Positions 44,726 to 54,061 of a DNA stretch of 64,000 nt are shown in pieces. The stretch is from RYN-230 sp963837335 (GTDB lineage Bacteria; Actinomycetota; Actinomycetes; Streptosporangiales; Streptosporangiaceae). The notes below the pieces were generated by a model that had not been told where the DNA came from, did not search any database, and saw only the letters and a list, made by a program, of their open reading frames with translations. Numbering within the stretch: the first letter of the stretch is position 1; every line of letters begins with the position of its first letter. The DNA lies in the NCBI GenBank assembly GCA_963837335.1, contig CAWINS010000011.1, positions 124,001 to 188,000 on the forward strand. The letters are read 5' to 3'. The position numbers were made by a program, and so were the translations under genes.

Positions 44726-44855
44726 TCCGGTGCCCCCTCTATCGTGCTGCGTTCCCGGCAATCTGGCCGGCCGGGATGGCGGCTTGGCCTGCACCTGATA
44801 CGACGAACAGGAAGCCCCCTAATCGACACCGCGCCCGCCGGAGGCGATCCTGACC

Positions 44856-46097
44856 ATGCGCCCTGGGCCGCTGCGGAGCCGCAACTTCCGGCTGCTGCTC
44901 GCGTGCGACGTCATCTCGGCGAGCGGCACGGCGGTGGCGACCGTGGCGCTGCCCTTCGCGGTCCTGCAGATCGGTGGTTCCGCCAGCGACGTGGGGTACG
45001 TCGCCGCGGCGTATCTGGTTCCCCTCATCGGCTTCCTGCTCCTCGGCGGCGTGGTGGCGGACCGGCTGCCCCGGCATCAGGTCATGGTGGCCGCGAACGC
45101 GCTCCAGGCCCTGGCCCAGGCCGTGTCGGCGGTCCTGCTGCTGGCCGGCCAGGCCCGGGTCTGGGAGCTCGCCGTCCTGGCCGCCGCGCGCGGCATCGGA
45201 TCCGGCTTCTACCTCCCGGCCTCGGAGGGCCTGCTGCCGCACACGGTGCCGGCCGACCAGCGCGCGCCAGCGAACGCCCTGGACCGTATCGGCCGTAACA
45301 GCGGCCAGATCGGCGGGGCGGCGCTGGGCGGTGTCCTGGTCGGCCTGGCCGGGCCGGGCTGGGGCCTGGCTGCCGACGCGGTGAGCTTCGCCGTGGCCGG
45401 CGCGCTGCGGGCCGGCATGCGCTTCCCGGCCCTGCCGCCGGTGCCCAGGGCCGGCCTGGTCCACGAACTGCGGGAGGGCTGGCGCGACTTCATCTCCCGG
45501 CGCTGGCTCTGGGTGATCGTGGCGCAGTTCGCCTTCGTCGTCGCGATCCTGGCCGGCACCCAGAGCGTGCTCGGCCCGCTCGTCGCGGACGCCCACCTCG
45601 GCGGCGCCCGGAGCTGGGGACTGATCCTGGCCGCCGAGGGCATCGGGGCGGTCCTGGGCGGGTTTGTCATGATCAGGTTCCGGCCGCGCCGGATGCTGCT
45701 GGTGGCCAGCCTGGCCGTGCCCGCCGACTCAGTCTTCCTCCTGGCCCTGGCCGTGCCCCTGCCGGTCCCGGTGATCGCGGCCACCGCGTTTGCGGCCGGT
45801 GCGAGCGTGGAGGTGTTCAGCGTGAACTGGGCCACGACGATGCAGCAGGAAATCCCGCCCGCCATGCTGTCCCGGCTCTCGTCGTACGACGCGCTCGGCA
45901 GTTTCGCCCTGGCCCCGGTCGGCACGGCGGTCGCCGGACCGCTGGCCGCGTCGTTCGGTACCTCCGCCGTCCTGACCGCGGGGGCCATCCTCGTCGTGCT
46001 CCTGGCGGCCGCCGTGCTCCTGGTGCCCGAGGTGCGGAACATGCAGCGGCAACCGGTCAGCCCGGACCGGTCGACCTTGACACGGCCAGGGCCCTGA
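44856..46097 (+). CDS. MFS transporter (DHA3-type exporter)
   Basis: 413 aa with about 11-12 helices. It starts MRPGPLRSRNFRLLLACDVI, typical of the MFS_3/enterobactin-exporter-like group. The A-motif loop is GGVVADRLPRHQVMV between helices 2 and 3. DRIGRNSGQIGGAALGGVLV in helix 4-5 and the second-half GGFVMIRFRPRRMLLVASLA are present. Likely drug or siderophore export. The frame is complete. The start ATG at 44856 has only a weak ribosome site. Confidence 0.88.
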   Translation: MRPGPLRSRNFRLLLACDVISASGTAVATVALPFAVLQIGGSASDVGYVAAAYLVPLIGFLLLGGVVADRLPRHQVMVAANALQALAQAVSAVLLLAGQARVWELAVLAAARGIGSGFYLPASEGLLPHTVPADQRAPANALDRIGRNSGQIGGAALGGVLVGLAGPGWGLAADAVSFAVAGALRAGMRFPALPPVPRAGLVHELREGWRDFISRRWLWVIVAQFAFVVAILAGTQSVLGPLVADAHLGGARSWGLILAAEGIGAVLGGFVMIRFRPRRMLLVASLAVPADSVFLLALAVPLPVPVIAATAFAAGASVEVFSVNWATTMQQEIPPAMLSRLSSYDALGSFALAPVGTAVAGPLAASFGTSAVLTAGAILVVLLAAAVLLVPEVRNMQRQPVSPDRSTLTRPGP

Positions 46098-46159
46098 GTG
46101 GACTGTTTGCAAGGTTCAGCAAATGCAAGGTCCAGCAAAGCGCCGCAATGGAGAGATGC

Positions 46160-47660
46160 ATGAGCGAGATGACTCATCCGGTGGTTCGCCTCAAGGACGG
46201 AACTCGTCCGGGGCCAGGCCGAATCTGGTGTCTCAGCGTTTCTCGGCATCCCCTACGCGGCAGCTCCGTTCGGCCCGAACCGGATGCGGCCGCCGCAGCC
46301 CGTGCAGGCGTGGGACGGTGAACGCGACGCGACCGGATTCGGCCCGACCGTGCCCAAGGGCGACTACCCGCCGCAGTACGCCAGGCTGTTCCCGGAGGTG
46401 GTGATCCCCGGTGAGGAATGCCTGAACCTCAACGTCTGGACTCCCGGCACCGGCTCCGCCGGGCTCCCGGTGCTCGTGTGGATCCATGGCGGCTCGTTCA
46501 TGAACGGGTCCGGGTCGGTGGGGGCATACAACGGCGCGGCGTTCGCCCGCGACGGCGTCGTGTGCGTGACCATCAACTACCGGCTGTCCGCGGAGGGCTT
46601 CCTGTTCCTCGGCGACGGCATCGCCAATCTCGGCCTGCTCGATCAGCTGGCCGCCCTGGAATGGGTGCAGAGCAACATCTCCGCGTTCGGGGGCGATCCG
46701 GCCCGGGTCACCGTCGCCGGCGAATCGGCCGGGGCCATGAGCATCACGACGCTGCTGGGGATGCCGCGCGCCGAGGGCTTGTTCGCCCAGGCCATCACCC
46801 AGAGCGGTGCTGCGGCCCACACCCTGACCCAGGATGCGGCCCGCATGGTCGGCGGCTACCTCGCCGACGCGCTCGGTGTGCCGGCCGACCGGGAGCAGAT
46901 CAAGGCGGTTCCGCTGGAGAAGTTCGTCCGGGCCGCGTCCGACCTGGTGGTGGAGGTACAGACCGTTCCCGACCCGGCCAGGTGGGGACAGCTGGCGCTG
47001 AGCGTGCTGCCGTTCGCGCCCGCCGTCGATGGCCCGGTCCTGCCGGAAGCGCCGATCACCGCGATCGCCGCCGGACAGGGAAGCGGGGTGCGCCTGCTGA
47101 CCGGTTCCAATCGCGACGAGGCCCGGCTGTTCCTGGTCGCTCCGGCCACCATCGACCTGATTGACGATCCGGCGCTCGACGCCGCCGCGGGCGCGTACGG
47201 GCTGTCATCCGGCGATCTGGCCGTCTACCGGGCCAACCGGCCTGGGGCCAGCGCAGGCGACATCCTGGCCGCCGTGGTCACCGACTGGTTCTTCCGCATC
47301 CCGGCCATCCGGGTCGCCGAAGCCAGAGCCGCATCGGGAGCCAGCGGTACCTGGCTCTACCGTTTCGATCACCCCGCGCCCGCGGCCAACCACCAGCTCG
47401 GGGCGTGCCACGCCGCCGAGCTTCCCTACGTGTTCGACACCATCAGCCGCGACGAGGTCCGTCCCCTGATCGGCGACACGCCCGCCCAGGCTGTCGCGGA
47501 CCAGGCCCACCGGGTCTGGGTGGACTTCATCACCAGCGGGGATCCCGGCTGGCCCGCGTACGACACCGCCAGCCGCACCACCGGCCTGCTGGCGGAGACC
47601 CTGCGCGTCGCCGACGACCCCGCCGCCGACGAGCGGGTGCGCTGGGACGCCATCCGCTAG
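46160..47660 (+). CDS. type-B carboxylesterase/lipase family protein, one frameshift near the N-terminus
   Basis: ATG 46160 opens MSEMTHPVVRLKDGT. An extra base near 46204 shifts the frame; homology resumes with ESGVSAFLGIPYAAAPFGPN and runs to 47660. The fold is alpha/beta-hydrolase with oxyanion hole VLVWIHGGSFMNGSG, nucleophile Ser in VAGESAGAMS, the acid in TGSNRDEARLF, and His in LGACHAAELPYVFD. Length is 1 over a multiple of three. It is a short type-B esterase of about 500 residues. Its TAG stop overlaps the converging lysS stop by 4 bases. The duplication unit begins 5 bases later. Confidence 0.85.
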
Positions 47661-49237
47661 CCAGCGGCTCCGCCGCCGTCGCGCTCCAGCGGGCGGAGCA
47701 GCGGGAAGATCTGGCACTCCCGGACGCTCTTGTCCATGAAGAACGCGAACACCCGCTCGCTCAGCCCGAAGCCGCAGGCCGGCGGCATGCCGTACTCGAG
47801 CGCCTCGACGAACTCGGGGTCGGGCATCTGGGCTTCCGCGTCCCCGGCCTCGCGCATCCGCTGCTGCTCCTCGAAGCGCCGGGCCTGCTCCAGCGGGTCG
47901 TTCAGCTCGCTGTAGCCGTTGCCCAGCTCGCTGCCGGCCACGATGACGTGGAACCGCTCCACGATGCCGGGCCGGTCCGGCCGTTCCTTGGCCAGCGGGG
48001 ATACCTCCAGCGGCTCGTTGACCAGGAAGCCCGGCCCGGGCAGGCTGCGGCGGCAGTGCTTCCACAGCGCGTCCATGGCCCGCGCGCGGCCCAGGCCCTG
48101 GCGGTCCACCACGATGCCCAGCTCGTCGATGAGGCTGACCAGCTTGTCCAGGGTGGCCGATTCGACGTCCAGGCCGAGGGCCTGGCTGATCGTCTCGTAG
48201 TAGTCGTAGCGGGCCCAGTCCCCGCCCAGGTCGACCTGGTACTCCCGGCCGTTGCGGTGCAGGGTGAACGACAGCGTGCCGAAGGTCTCGCTGACGACGT
48301 GCCGGAACAGCTCCTCGACCAGCCGCATCCCGGTCTCGTAGTTGGCGTACGCCCAGTAGAACTCCATCTGGTCGTAGTCGTTGAGGTGCTCGCGGCTCTG
48401 GTTTTCGTTGCGGAACTGGCGGCCGATCTCGAACGTGCGCTCCAGCCCGCCGACCAGCAGCCGCTTCTGCCACAGCTCGCCCATGGAAATGCGCAGGCAG
48501 ACGTCGGTGTCCAGGTAGTTGTGGTGCGCGACGAAGGGGCGGGCATCGGCCCCGCCGGTGGTCAGCTCCAGGGCCGGGGTCTGCACCTCGGTGAACCCGT
48601 GGTCCTCGAGGAACCGGCGCATGGACCGCCAGAACCGGGCCTTCGCATAGATCATGTCCTGGATCTCGCGGTGCAGCAGGATGTCCAGGTAGCGCTGGCG
48701 GAGCAGGACTTCCTCGTTGGTCAGCCCGGAGTGCTTGTCCGGCAGCGGCCGCAGCGACTTGGTGAGGATCGTCACCTTGCGCGCCCCGACCGACAGCTCG
48801 CCGGTCTTGGTCTGCAGCCGGTAGCCCTCGATGGCCACGAAGTCGCCGATGTCCAGGAGCTTGGTCAGGGGCTTGTAGCCCGGGACGTGATCCTCGGGCA
48901 GGTCGCGGCGGGAGATCATGAACTGCATCTCGCCGGTCTCGTCGTGCAGCTGGCCGAAGGTGAGGTTGCCCATCGGGCGCAGCAGCATGATCCGCCCGGC
49001 GATGGTGGCGGGCTCGCCGTCGCCGATCTCGCGGGCGCGGGCGATGCTGACCCGGTCCACCGCGTCCGGCGGGTAGGGGTCGATGCCCTGCTCCCGGAGC
49101 TGGTGAACCTTGTCGATCCGCTGCCGCCGGATCTCGCCCAGCACGTCGCTCCGGCTGGCCGGGGCGCCCGGTCCGGGAGACTCAGTGTCCGCCGCCGGGC
49201 TGCTGGTCGCGCTGCTCGTGCTGTCCTCGCCTGACAC
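47657..49237 (-). CDS. lysS: lysine--tRNA ligase, class II (copy A)
   Basis: 526 aa from GTG 49237. An N-terminal OB-fold anticodon domain (IAGRIMLLRPMGNLTFGQLH, YKPLTKLLDIGDFVAIEGYR) is followed by the class II core: motif 1 near FLEDHGFTEVQTPALEL, motif 2 in FRNENQSREHLNDYDQMEFY, and ELGNGYSELNDPLEQARRFE. Motif 3 reads CGFGLSERVFAFFMD instead of GGLGIGIDRLVMLL: one residue shorter and with Glu-Arg for Asp-Arg. This marks a distinct LysRS subgroup; it may be a second, non-housekeeping enzyme. The N-terminal 25 residues are Ser/Ala-rich. It is complete, unlike copy B. Confidence 0.88.
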   Translation of the reverse strand: MSGEDSTSSATSSPAADTESPGPGAPASRSDVLGEIRRQRIDKVHQLREQGIDPYPPDAVDRVSIARAREIGDGEPATIAGRIMLLRPMGNLTFGQLHDETGEMQFMISRRDLPEDHVPGYKPLTKLLDIGDFVAIEGYRLQTKTGELSVGARKVTILTKSLRPLPDKHSGLTNEEVLLRQRYLDILLHREIQDMIYAKARFWRSMRRFLEDHGFTEVQTPALELTTGGADARPFVAHHNYLDTDVCLRISMGELWQKRLLVGGLERTFEIGRQFRNENQSREHLNDYDQMEFYWAYANYETGMRLVEELFRHVVSETFGTLSFTLHRNGREYQVDLGGDWARYDYYETISQALGLDVESATLDKLVSLIDELGIVVDRQGLGRARAMDALWKHCRRSLPGPGFLVNEPLEVSPLAKERPDRPGIVERFHVIVAGSELGNGYSELNDPLEQARRFEEQQRMREAGDAEAQMPDPEFVEALEYGMPPACGFGLSERVFAFFMDKSVRECQIFPLLRPLERDGGGAAG

Positions 49238-49393
49238 TGTTCTGCTGGCCCTTCACCCGTGATGGATTTACCGCTGCCCCCGCGGGCGTGCCGCCCGACG
49301 GCCCAGTATCCCGTACCGGGAGACCGCCCTGGCGCCAGCGGCCGGCGGCGCCGGCCGGGCCGCGGACGGAGGCCAGCGGGGCAGGATGGGCGG

Positions 49394-49831
49394 ATGAGGC
49401 TGGACGCCGGAGCCGCCCGGCAGCGGTTCGCCCGGGCCCGCGTGGCCCGGCTGGCCACGGCCGGCCCGGATGGGCAGCCGCACCTCGTGCCCTTCACGTT
49501 CGCGCTGGACCGCCGCCCGGGCCAGGAAGACCGCATCTACAGTGCGGTGGACGCCAAGCCGAAGAGCAGCACCGACCTGCGGCGGCTGCGGAACATCAGG
49601 GCCAGCCCCCGGGTGGCGGTGCTGGCCGACCATTACGAGGACGACTGGGGCGCCTTGTGGTGGGTGCGGGCCGACGGGCTGGCCACCATCCTGGATGAGG
49701 CCGCCGCGATGGCCCCGGGCCTCGCCTTGCTGGCCGGGCGCTACCCCCAGTACCGGGAGCAGCCCCCCGGCGGCCCGGTGATCTGCATCCAGGTCACCCA
49801 CTGGACCGGCTGGGCCGCCGCGCCCGGGTGA
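49394..49831 (+). CDS. PPOX-class F420-dependent oxidoreductase, Rv0121-like (copy A)
   Basis: 145 aa from ATG 49394. The split-barrel pattern of the TIGR03668 group is visible: RVARLATAGPDGQPHLVPFT, then FALDRRPGQEDRIYSAVDAK, KPKSSTDLRRLRNIRASPRV and DHYEDDWGALWWVRADG. Likely F420H2-dependent reduction of an unknown small molecule. It differs from copy B at three residues (R14 to G, S to N in RASP/RANP, and I to V in LATI/LATV). Divergent from lysS. Confidence 0.9.
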   Translation: MRLDAGAARQRFARARVARLATAGPDGQPHLVPFTFALDRRPGQEDRIYSAVDAKPKSSTDLRRLRNIRASPRVAVLADHYEDDWGALWWVRADGLATILDEAAAMAPGLALLAGRYPQYREQPPGGPVICIQVTHWTGWAAAPG

Positions 49832-50020
49832 CGTGATCGGCCGGGAGGCTCCGCGCTGCCAGGAGACTCCCGCGCCTGTGACGCCGTCGCCGACCGCCAC
49901 CAACCCGATACTTTCCGTCACCTAACCGTGACTGCCCGTCCCCTTGACCCGGCCGGGGCTCGTGCTCACAGTGAGGGCGAATCCGCAGGTCAACGAGGGT
50001 AAGGGTCGGGAGAAACTGGA

Positions 50021-50560
50021 ATGACACGGGTAATGCGGGACAGCACGACGGCTAGAGACATTCCGGTCCGGGGGACGGGGCTCGTGGCCGGCTACATCAA
50101 TGGCAAGTTCGAGTGGACACCGGCGGATTACCGCCGGTTTCCCGGGATACCGCACGTCTTCATCGACATCAGCGGCTCCCATCCGAACGCCGGGGTCCTC
50201 GACGTCGAGCCGGGCTGCGCGCCCGTGGCGGGCGCCCCGGCCTGGGTCAAGGCCCGCAAGGCGGCGCTTCCCGATGCGTACGTCCCCATCATCTACTGCA
50301 ACCGCTCCTTCCTGACGCCCGTATTCAACGTCCTGGAAGCTGAGAACCTGCACGTCGTGAGGGATTTCCGGCTCTGGATCGCCACCCTGGACGGCACCAG
50401 GCAGGTTCCCGACATGACCGGGGTGACGGCCGTCCAGTACAAGCGGGCCCGGGAGCAGCACCCGGACGGTTCATGGGCGGAACCGCCCGGGCCGGCCGTG
50501 ACCGAAGGCCATTTCGACGAATCACTCGTGTACGACGACAAATGGCACCATAACGCCTAG
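50021..50560 (+). CDS. small GH25/DUF1906-like protein (copy A)
   Basis: 179 aa, no signal peptide. Seen: LVAGYINGKFEWTPADYRRF, HVFIDISGSHPNAGVLDVEP, GAPAWVKARKAALPDAYVPI and IYCNRSFLTPVFNVLEAENL, ending with an Asp/Trp-containing strand (FRLWIATLDGTRQVP, TAVQYK). The order of strand-end acidic residues (DIS, DVEPG) and a late AVQY strand resembles the TIM-barrel lysozyme/DUF1906 group seen in actinomycete and phage proteins. Enzymatic role is inferred only. ATG 50021 is used; 50033 is in frame. Confidence 0.72.
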   Translation: MTRVMRDSTTARDIPVRGTGLVAGYINGKFEWTPADYRRFPGIPHVFIDISGSHPNAGVLDVEPGCAPVAGAPAWVKARKAALPDAYVPIIYCNRSFLTPVFNVLEAENLHVVRDFRLWIATLDGTRQVPDMTGVTAVQYKRAREQHPDGSWAEPPGPAVTEGHFDESLVYDDKWHHNA

Positions 50561-50564
50561 CCCG

Positions 50565-50616
50565 CCGTGAGGCAGGGGGCCGTGACCGGCGCAGCGGAAC
50601 GGCCCCCGCCTCACGG
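50565..50616. terminator. bidirectional terminator between convergent genes (copy A)
   Basis: CCGTGAGGCAGGGGGCCG (50565-50582) pairs with CGGCCCCCGCCTCACGG (50600-50616), 17 bp with one bulged A and a 17-base loop. It sits between the GH25-like gene and trpB2. It is among the strongest hairpins in the window. Confidence 0.85.
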
Positions 50617-50620
50617 TGAG

Positions 50621-51982
50621 TCAGACGCCAGCCGGGAGGCTGCCGAGGGCGTCCTGCAGTGACTGGGCGGGCAGCTCGAAGTCGGTGACCTGGCCAGCCA
50701 GGAAGCTCTCGTAGGCGCTCAGGTCGAGCAGCCCATGCCCGCACAGCGCGGTCAGGATGACCTTCTCCTCGCCGGTCTCCTTGCAGCGCAGCGCCTCCTC
50801 GATGCACGAGGCGAGCGCGTGGGTCGGCTCGGGTGCGGGCACGATGCCCTCGGCCCGGGCAAAGCGCAGGCCGGCCGCGAAGCACTCCGACTGCGGCTTG
50901 GCCACCGCCTCGAACAGTCCCAGCTCGTACATGTGCGACAGCAGCGGGGACATGCCGTGGTAGCGCAGCCCGCCCGCGTGGATGGGGTCCGGGATGAAGT
51001 CGTGGCCCAGCGTGTGCATCTTGAGCAGCGGGGTGAAGCCCGCCGTGTCCCCGAAGTCGTAGGCGTACACGCCCCGGGTGAACGACGGGCACGCGGCCGG
51101 CTCGACCGCGCGCAGCACCGGGTTCATCCGGCCGGCCAGCTTCTCCCGCAGGAACGGGAACACCAGCCCGGAGAAGTTGGAGCCGCCCCCGGTGCAGCCG
51201 ATGATCAGGTCGGGGACGTCGCCGGCCTGCGCCAGCTGCTTGATGGCCTCCTCGCCGATCACGGTCTGGTGCAGCAGCACGTGGTTCAGCACGCTGCCCA
51301 GCGCGTAGCGGGCGGACGGGTCAGCGGCGGCGACCTCCACCGCCTCGCTGATCGCGATGCCCAGGCTGCCCGGCGACTGCGGGTCGGCGGCCAGGATCGC
51401 CCGGCCGGACTGGGTCAGGTCGGACGGGCTGGGGTGCACCGTGGCCCCGTAGGTCTCCATCAGCAGCCTGCGGTACGGCTTCTGGTCGTAGGAGGCGCGG
51501 ACCTGCCAGACCTCGCACTGCAGGCCGAACACGGACGACGCGAAGGCCAGCGCGCTGCCCCACTGGCCGGCCCCGGTCTCGGTGACCAGCCGGGTCACGC
51601 CCTCCGCGGCGTTGTAGTACGCCTGAGGCACCGCGGTGTTGGGCTTGTGCGAGCCGGCCGGGCTGCCGCCCTCGTACTTGTAGTAGATCCGGGCCGGGGT
51701 GCCCAGCTCCTTCTCCAGCCGCCGGGCGCGCAGCAGCGGGGTCGGCCGCCACAGCCGGTACACGTCGCGGACGTCCTCGGGAATCGGGATGTAACGCTCG
51801 GCGGATACCTCCTGGCCGATCAGGGCGGCCGGGAACAGCGGGGCGAGGTCGTCGGGCCCGACCGGCTCCCGGGTGCCCGGGTGCAGTGGCGGGGGCGGGG
51901 GAGACGGCAGGTCGGCGAGCACGTTGTACCACTGCTGGGGCAGTTCGGACTCATCGAGCAGATATTTGACCTGACGGTCCAT
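50621..51982 (-). CDS. trpB2: TrpB2-type tryptophan synthase beta chain (copy A)
   Basis: 453 aa from ATG 51982 (GGAGGGACC upstream). Fold-type II PLP enzyme of the TrpB-like TIGR01415 group. The PLP lysine is K113 in GSHKPNTA, the phosphate loop is GCTGGGSNFSG, and VTETGAGQWGSALAFASSVF and ALCGHGLLDLSAYES are conserved. The long N-terminal extension (first about 75 residues) is normal for TrpB2. No trpA is adjacent; TrpB2 can make Trp from indole and serine alone. Differs from copy B by one residue (SGRAIL versus SGQAIL). Confidence 0.93.
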   Translation of the reverse strand: MDRQVKYLLDESELPQQWYNVLADLPSPPPPPLHPGTREPVGPDDLAPLFPAALIGQEVSAERYIPIPEDVRDVYRLWRPTPLLRARRLEKELGTPARIYYKYEGGSPAGSHKPNTAVPQAYYNAAEGVTRLVTETGAGQWGSALAFASSVFGLQCEVWQVRASYDQKPYRRLLMETYGATVHPSPSDLTQSGRAILAADPQSPGSLGIAISEAVEVAAADPSARYALGSVLNHVLLHQTVIGEEAIKQLAQAGDVPDLIIGCTGGGSNFSGLVFPFLREKLAGRMNPVLRAVEPAACPSFTRGVYAYDFGDTAGFTPLLKMHTLGHDFIPDPIHAGGLRYHGMSPLLSHMYELGLFEAVAKPQSECFAAGLRFARAEGIVPAPEPTHALASCIEEALRCKETGEEKVILTALCGHGLLDLSAYESFLAGQVTDFELPAQSLQDALGSLPAGV

Positions 51983-52157
51983 AGGTCCCTCCGGTGCGGC
52001 TGGCGCCGCGCTCCGGCGCGGCCTGGCTCATCGCGCGAATCATCTGGCGGACCGCGCTGACGTGCCTAGTATGTCGGTATCGGGCAAAATCTCACAAAGA
52101 TCACAAAGCCCCCCTCGCGGATCATGGTCCGCAGAGCCGCGTACTGGAAGGCCCCCG

Positions 52158-53147
52158 ATGAACCGCCCCCACCTGCCTCATCGTCGCATGCCCCGCTCCG
52201 CCAGGCTGCTGCCTGCCCTGGCGCTGGCCGCCGCGGTGGCCGTGGCGGCGCCGCTGGCCCTCACCGCATCCGGCCCGCGTGCCGCGGACGTCGCGCAAGC
52301 CAGCGGGGCGGTGCCGGCCGCGGACAGCCCGGCCGGTTTCTACTACGGCACGGACAGCTGGCCGATCGCGATCAACAGCAAAGCGCCGTACCGGGAGCCG
52401 GACATCCCCGGTAACCCCGTGTACGGCGGCTATATCGGCATGGCCGGGAACTGGGCCCGGTGGTCCGGCTGCGGCGGCAACATCGCCTGGTCATCGGCGG
52501 ACAGCGCGGCGGCCAACACCAACTACAACACGTACGGCCGGGGCATCGGCACCGGCGTCTACTGGTTCATGGGCGGTCCGGGCGTTGACCCGCACTACAA
52601 CGGGACCACCAGCGAGGCGAGCTCCTGGGGCGCCGCCCAGGCGGCCAAGACGCTGAAGGCCATGGGCAGCCTGAAGGTCACCTACAAGATCGTGTGGCTG
52701 GACATCGAGCTGCCGGGGATCAAGCCCGCGCTGGACAACGGCTGGAACAACGTCTACACCTCGCCCTGCAGCGGCAGGATCAAGACCGCCGGCATCGCGG
52801 CGGCCGTGGACCGGGCCGAGGTGAACGGGTACGAGGCCTATCTGACCGCGCACTCCTCCTATGTCCCGGGCATCTACTCGTCCCCGTCGATCTGGGGCTC
52901 CATCTTCGGCACCGGCAGCGCCTCGAATGTTTCCGGCACCTATGAGTGGACGTACACCAACGCCACCAGCAGGCTCTCCAAGCCCCCGGTCAAGTGGTGC
53001 GTCCTGGGCACGACCACCTGCGCCCGGTTCTTCGGCGGGGTGAGCCGCTCCGCCAAGCAGGCCGTGATGTGGCAGTGGTCGGGCGGCGGTGGCGTCACCA
53101 ACGGCATCGGCGACTTCGACCAGATCAATACCAACACCGTCAAGTAA
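52158..53147 (+). CDS. secreted GH25/DUF1906-like protein (copy A)
   Basis: 329 aa from ATG 52158 (GGAAGG 6 bases upstream). A Sec-type signal: RR-containing n-region, then LLPALALAAAVAVAAPLALT, with cleavage near residue 40. The mature domain: AGFYYGTDSWPIAINSKAPY, GRGIGTGVYWFMGGPGVDPH, YKIVWLDIELPG (acidic pair at a strand end), SSYVPGIYSSPSIWGSIFG and QAVMWQWSGGGG. This order resembles TIM-barrel glycosidase-like domains (GH25/DUF1906). Cysteines (SGCGGN, SPCSGR, KWCVLGTTTC) suggest disulfides. It may act on cell wall or environmental glycans; this is inference. Confidence 0.75.
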   Translation: MNRPHLPHRRMPRSARLLPALALAAAVAVAAPLALTASGPRAADVAQASGAVPAADSPAGFYYGTDSWPIAINSKAPYREPDIPGNPVYGGYIGMAGNWARWSGCGGNIAWSSADSAAANTNYNTYGRGIGTGVYWFMGGPGVDPHYNGTTSEASSWGAAQAAKTLKAMGSLKVTYKIVWLDIELPGIKPALDNGWNNVYTSPCSGRIKTAGIAAAVDRAEVNGYEAYLTAHSSYVPGIYSSPSIWGSIFGTGSASNVSGTYEWTYTNATSRLSKPPVKWCVLGTTTCARFFGGVSRSAKQAVMWQWSGGGGVTNGIGDFDQINTNTVK

Positions 53148-53293
53148 CGCCAGCACCGTCGGCGAGCAGCAACACGTGCGGGAGCGCCGGGCCGGCGGGC
53201 CACCCTGCTTGGGCGGCTAGGTCCTCCTGTCCTCGCGGAGAGGTCTCGCCGCGCCGCCCGCGGCGCGGGCCGGCCTTCCCATAAGGTGGCGCC

Positions 53294-54061
53294 GTGAGCT
53301 CCGCGGAGATGGATCGCCGCGCCGTGCGGCTCGCCCTGGGCCTCACCATCGCCGGGGCGATCATGCTGACCGCCGGGGTGGCCACCTGGCTGATCACCAC
53401 GCTCGGGCCGGTCACGTCCGGGACGGCGGCCAGCGACCTGCGGCTGGCGTCGCTGGCCCTGCTGGCCGGCGGTGTGGCGTGCGGGGCGGGGATGGGTTTC
53501 GCGCTGGCCAGCGCGGGCCGCGCCCGGCCCGGCGGCCAGCCGGCCCCGGCCGGGGGCGCCGGGCTCACTGCCGGCGTCCCGGAGTCCGCGGGACCGGCCC
53601 CGTCCCTGGCTGAGCCGCGGTCCCTGATGAACCCGCCGCCGCCGGACCCGCCACCACTGGACCCGCCGTCCGGGGACACGCGCCCCGCGGACCGGGTCTG
53701 GTGGCGCGCCGCGCACAGTCCGGCCAGCGGCTGGGGTGACACGCCCGAGGAGTGGCTCCGCTCGCTGCGCGGCCCGGCCGTCCAGCAGCCGCCCCCGCAC
53801 AGCGCCGAATGGGCTCCGCTGCCGTCGCGCTCCAGCGGGCGAAGCAGCGGGAAGATCTGGCACTCCCGGACGCTCTTGTCCATGAAGAACGCGAACACCC
53901 GCTCGCTCAGCCCGAAGCCGCAGGCCGGCGGCATGCCGTACTCGAGCGCCTCGACGAACTCGGGGTCGGGCATCTGGGCTTCGGCGTCCCCGGCCTCGCG
54001 CATCCGCTGCTGCTCCTCGAAGCGCCGGGCCTGCTCCAGCGGGTCGTTCAGCTCGCTGTAG
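53294..54061 (+). CDS. one-/two-helix membrane protein (copy A), stop codon lost at the duplication junction
   Basis: GTG 53294 opens MSSAEMDRRAVRLALGL. Two hydrophobic helices (LTIAGAIMLTAGVATWLITT and LASLALLAGGVACGAGMGFA) and a Pro-rich tail (NPPPPDPPPLDPP) with DRVWWRAA and GDTPEEWLRSLRGP follow. The native end is ...PPPHSAE-stop, as at the end of unit B. Here the junction after 53811 replaces TGA by TGG and the frame runs 83 codons into the antisense of lysS copy B. Function unknown. Confidence 0.7.
   Translation: MSSAEMDRRAVRLALGLTIAGAIMLTAGVATWLITTLGPVTSGTAASDLRLASLALLAGGVACGAGMGFALASAGRARPGGQPAPAGGAGLTAGVPESAGPAPSLAEPRSLMNPPPPDPPPLDPPSGDTRPADRVWWRAAHSPASGWGDTPEEWLRSLRGPAVQQPPPHSAEWAPLPSRSSGRSSGKIWHSRTLLSMKNANTRSLSPKPQAGGMPYSSASTNSGSGIWASASPASRIRCCSSKRRACSSGSFSSL

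Larger units (their letters stand above)
47666..53811. repeat. tandem duplication, unit A (6,146 bp)
   Basis: This direct repeat is followed at once by unit B. Ends are set by comparing flanks: identity with unit B starts at 47666 (inside the last codons of lysS) and stops at 53811 (two bases into the stop codon of the membrane gene). Genes: lysS, PPOX, GH25/DUF1906-like, trpB2, secreted GH-like, membrane protein. I see no microhomology longer than about one base at the junction. Confidence 0.9.
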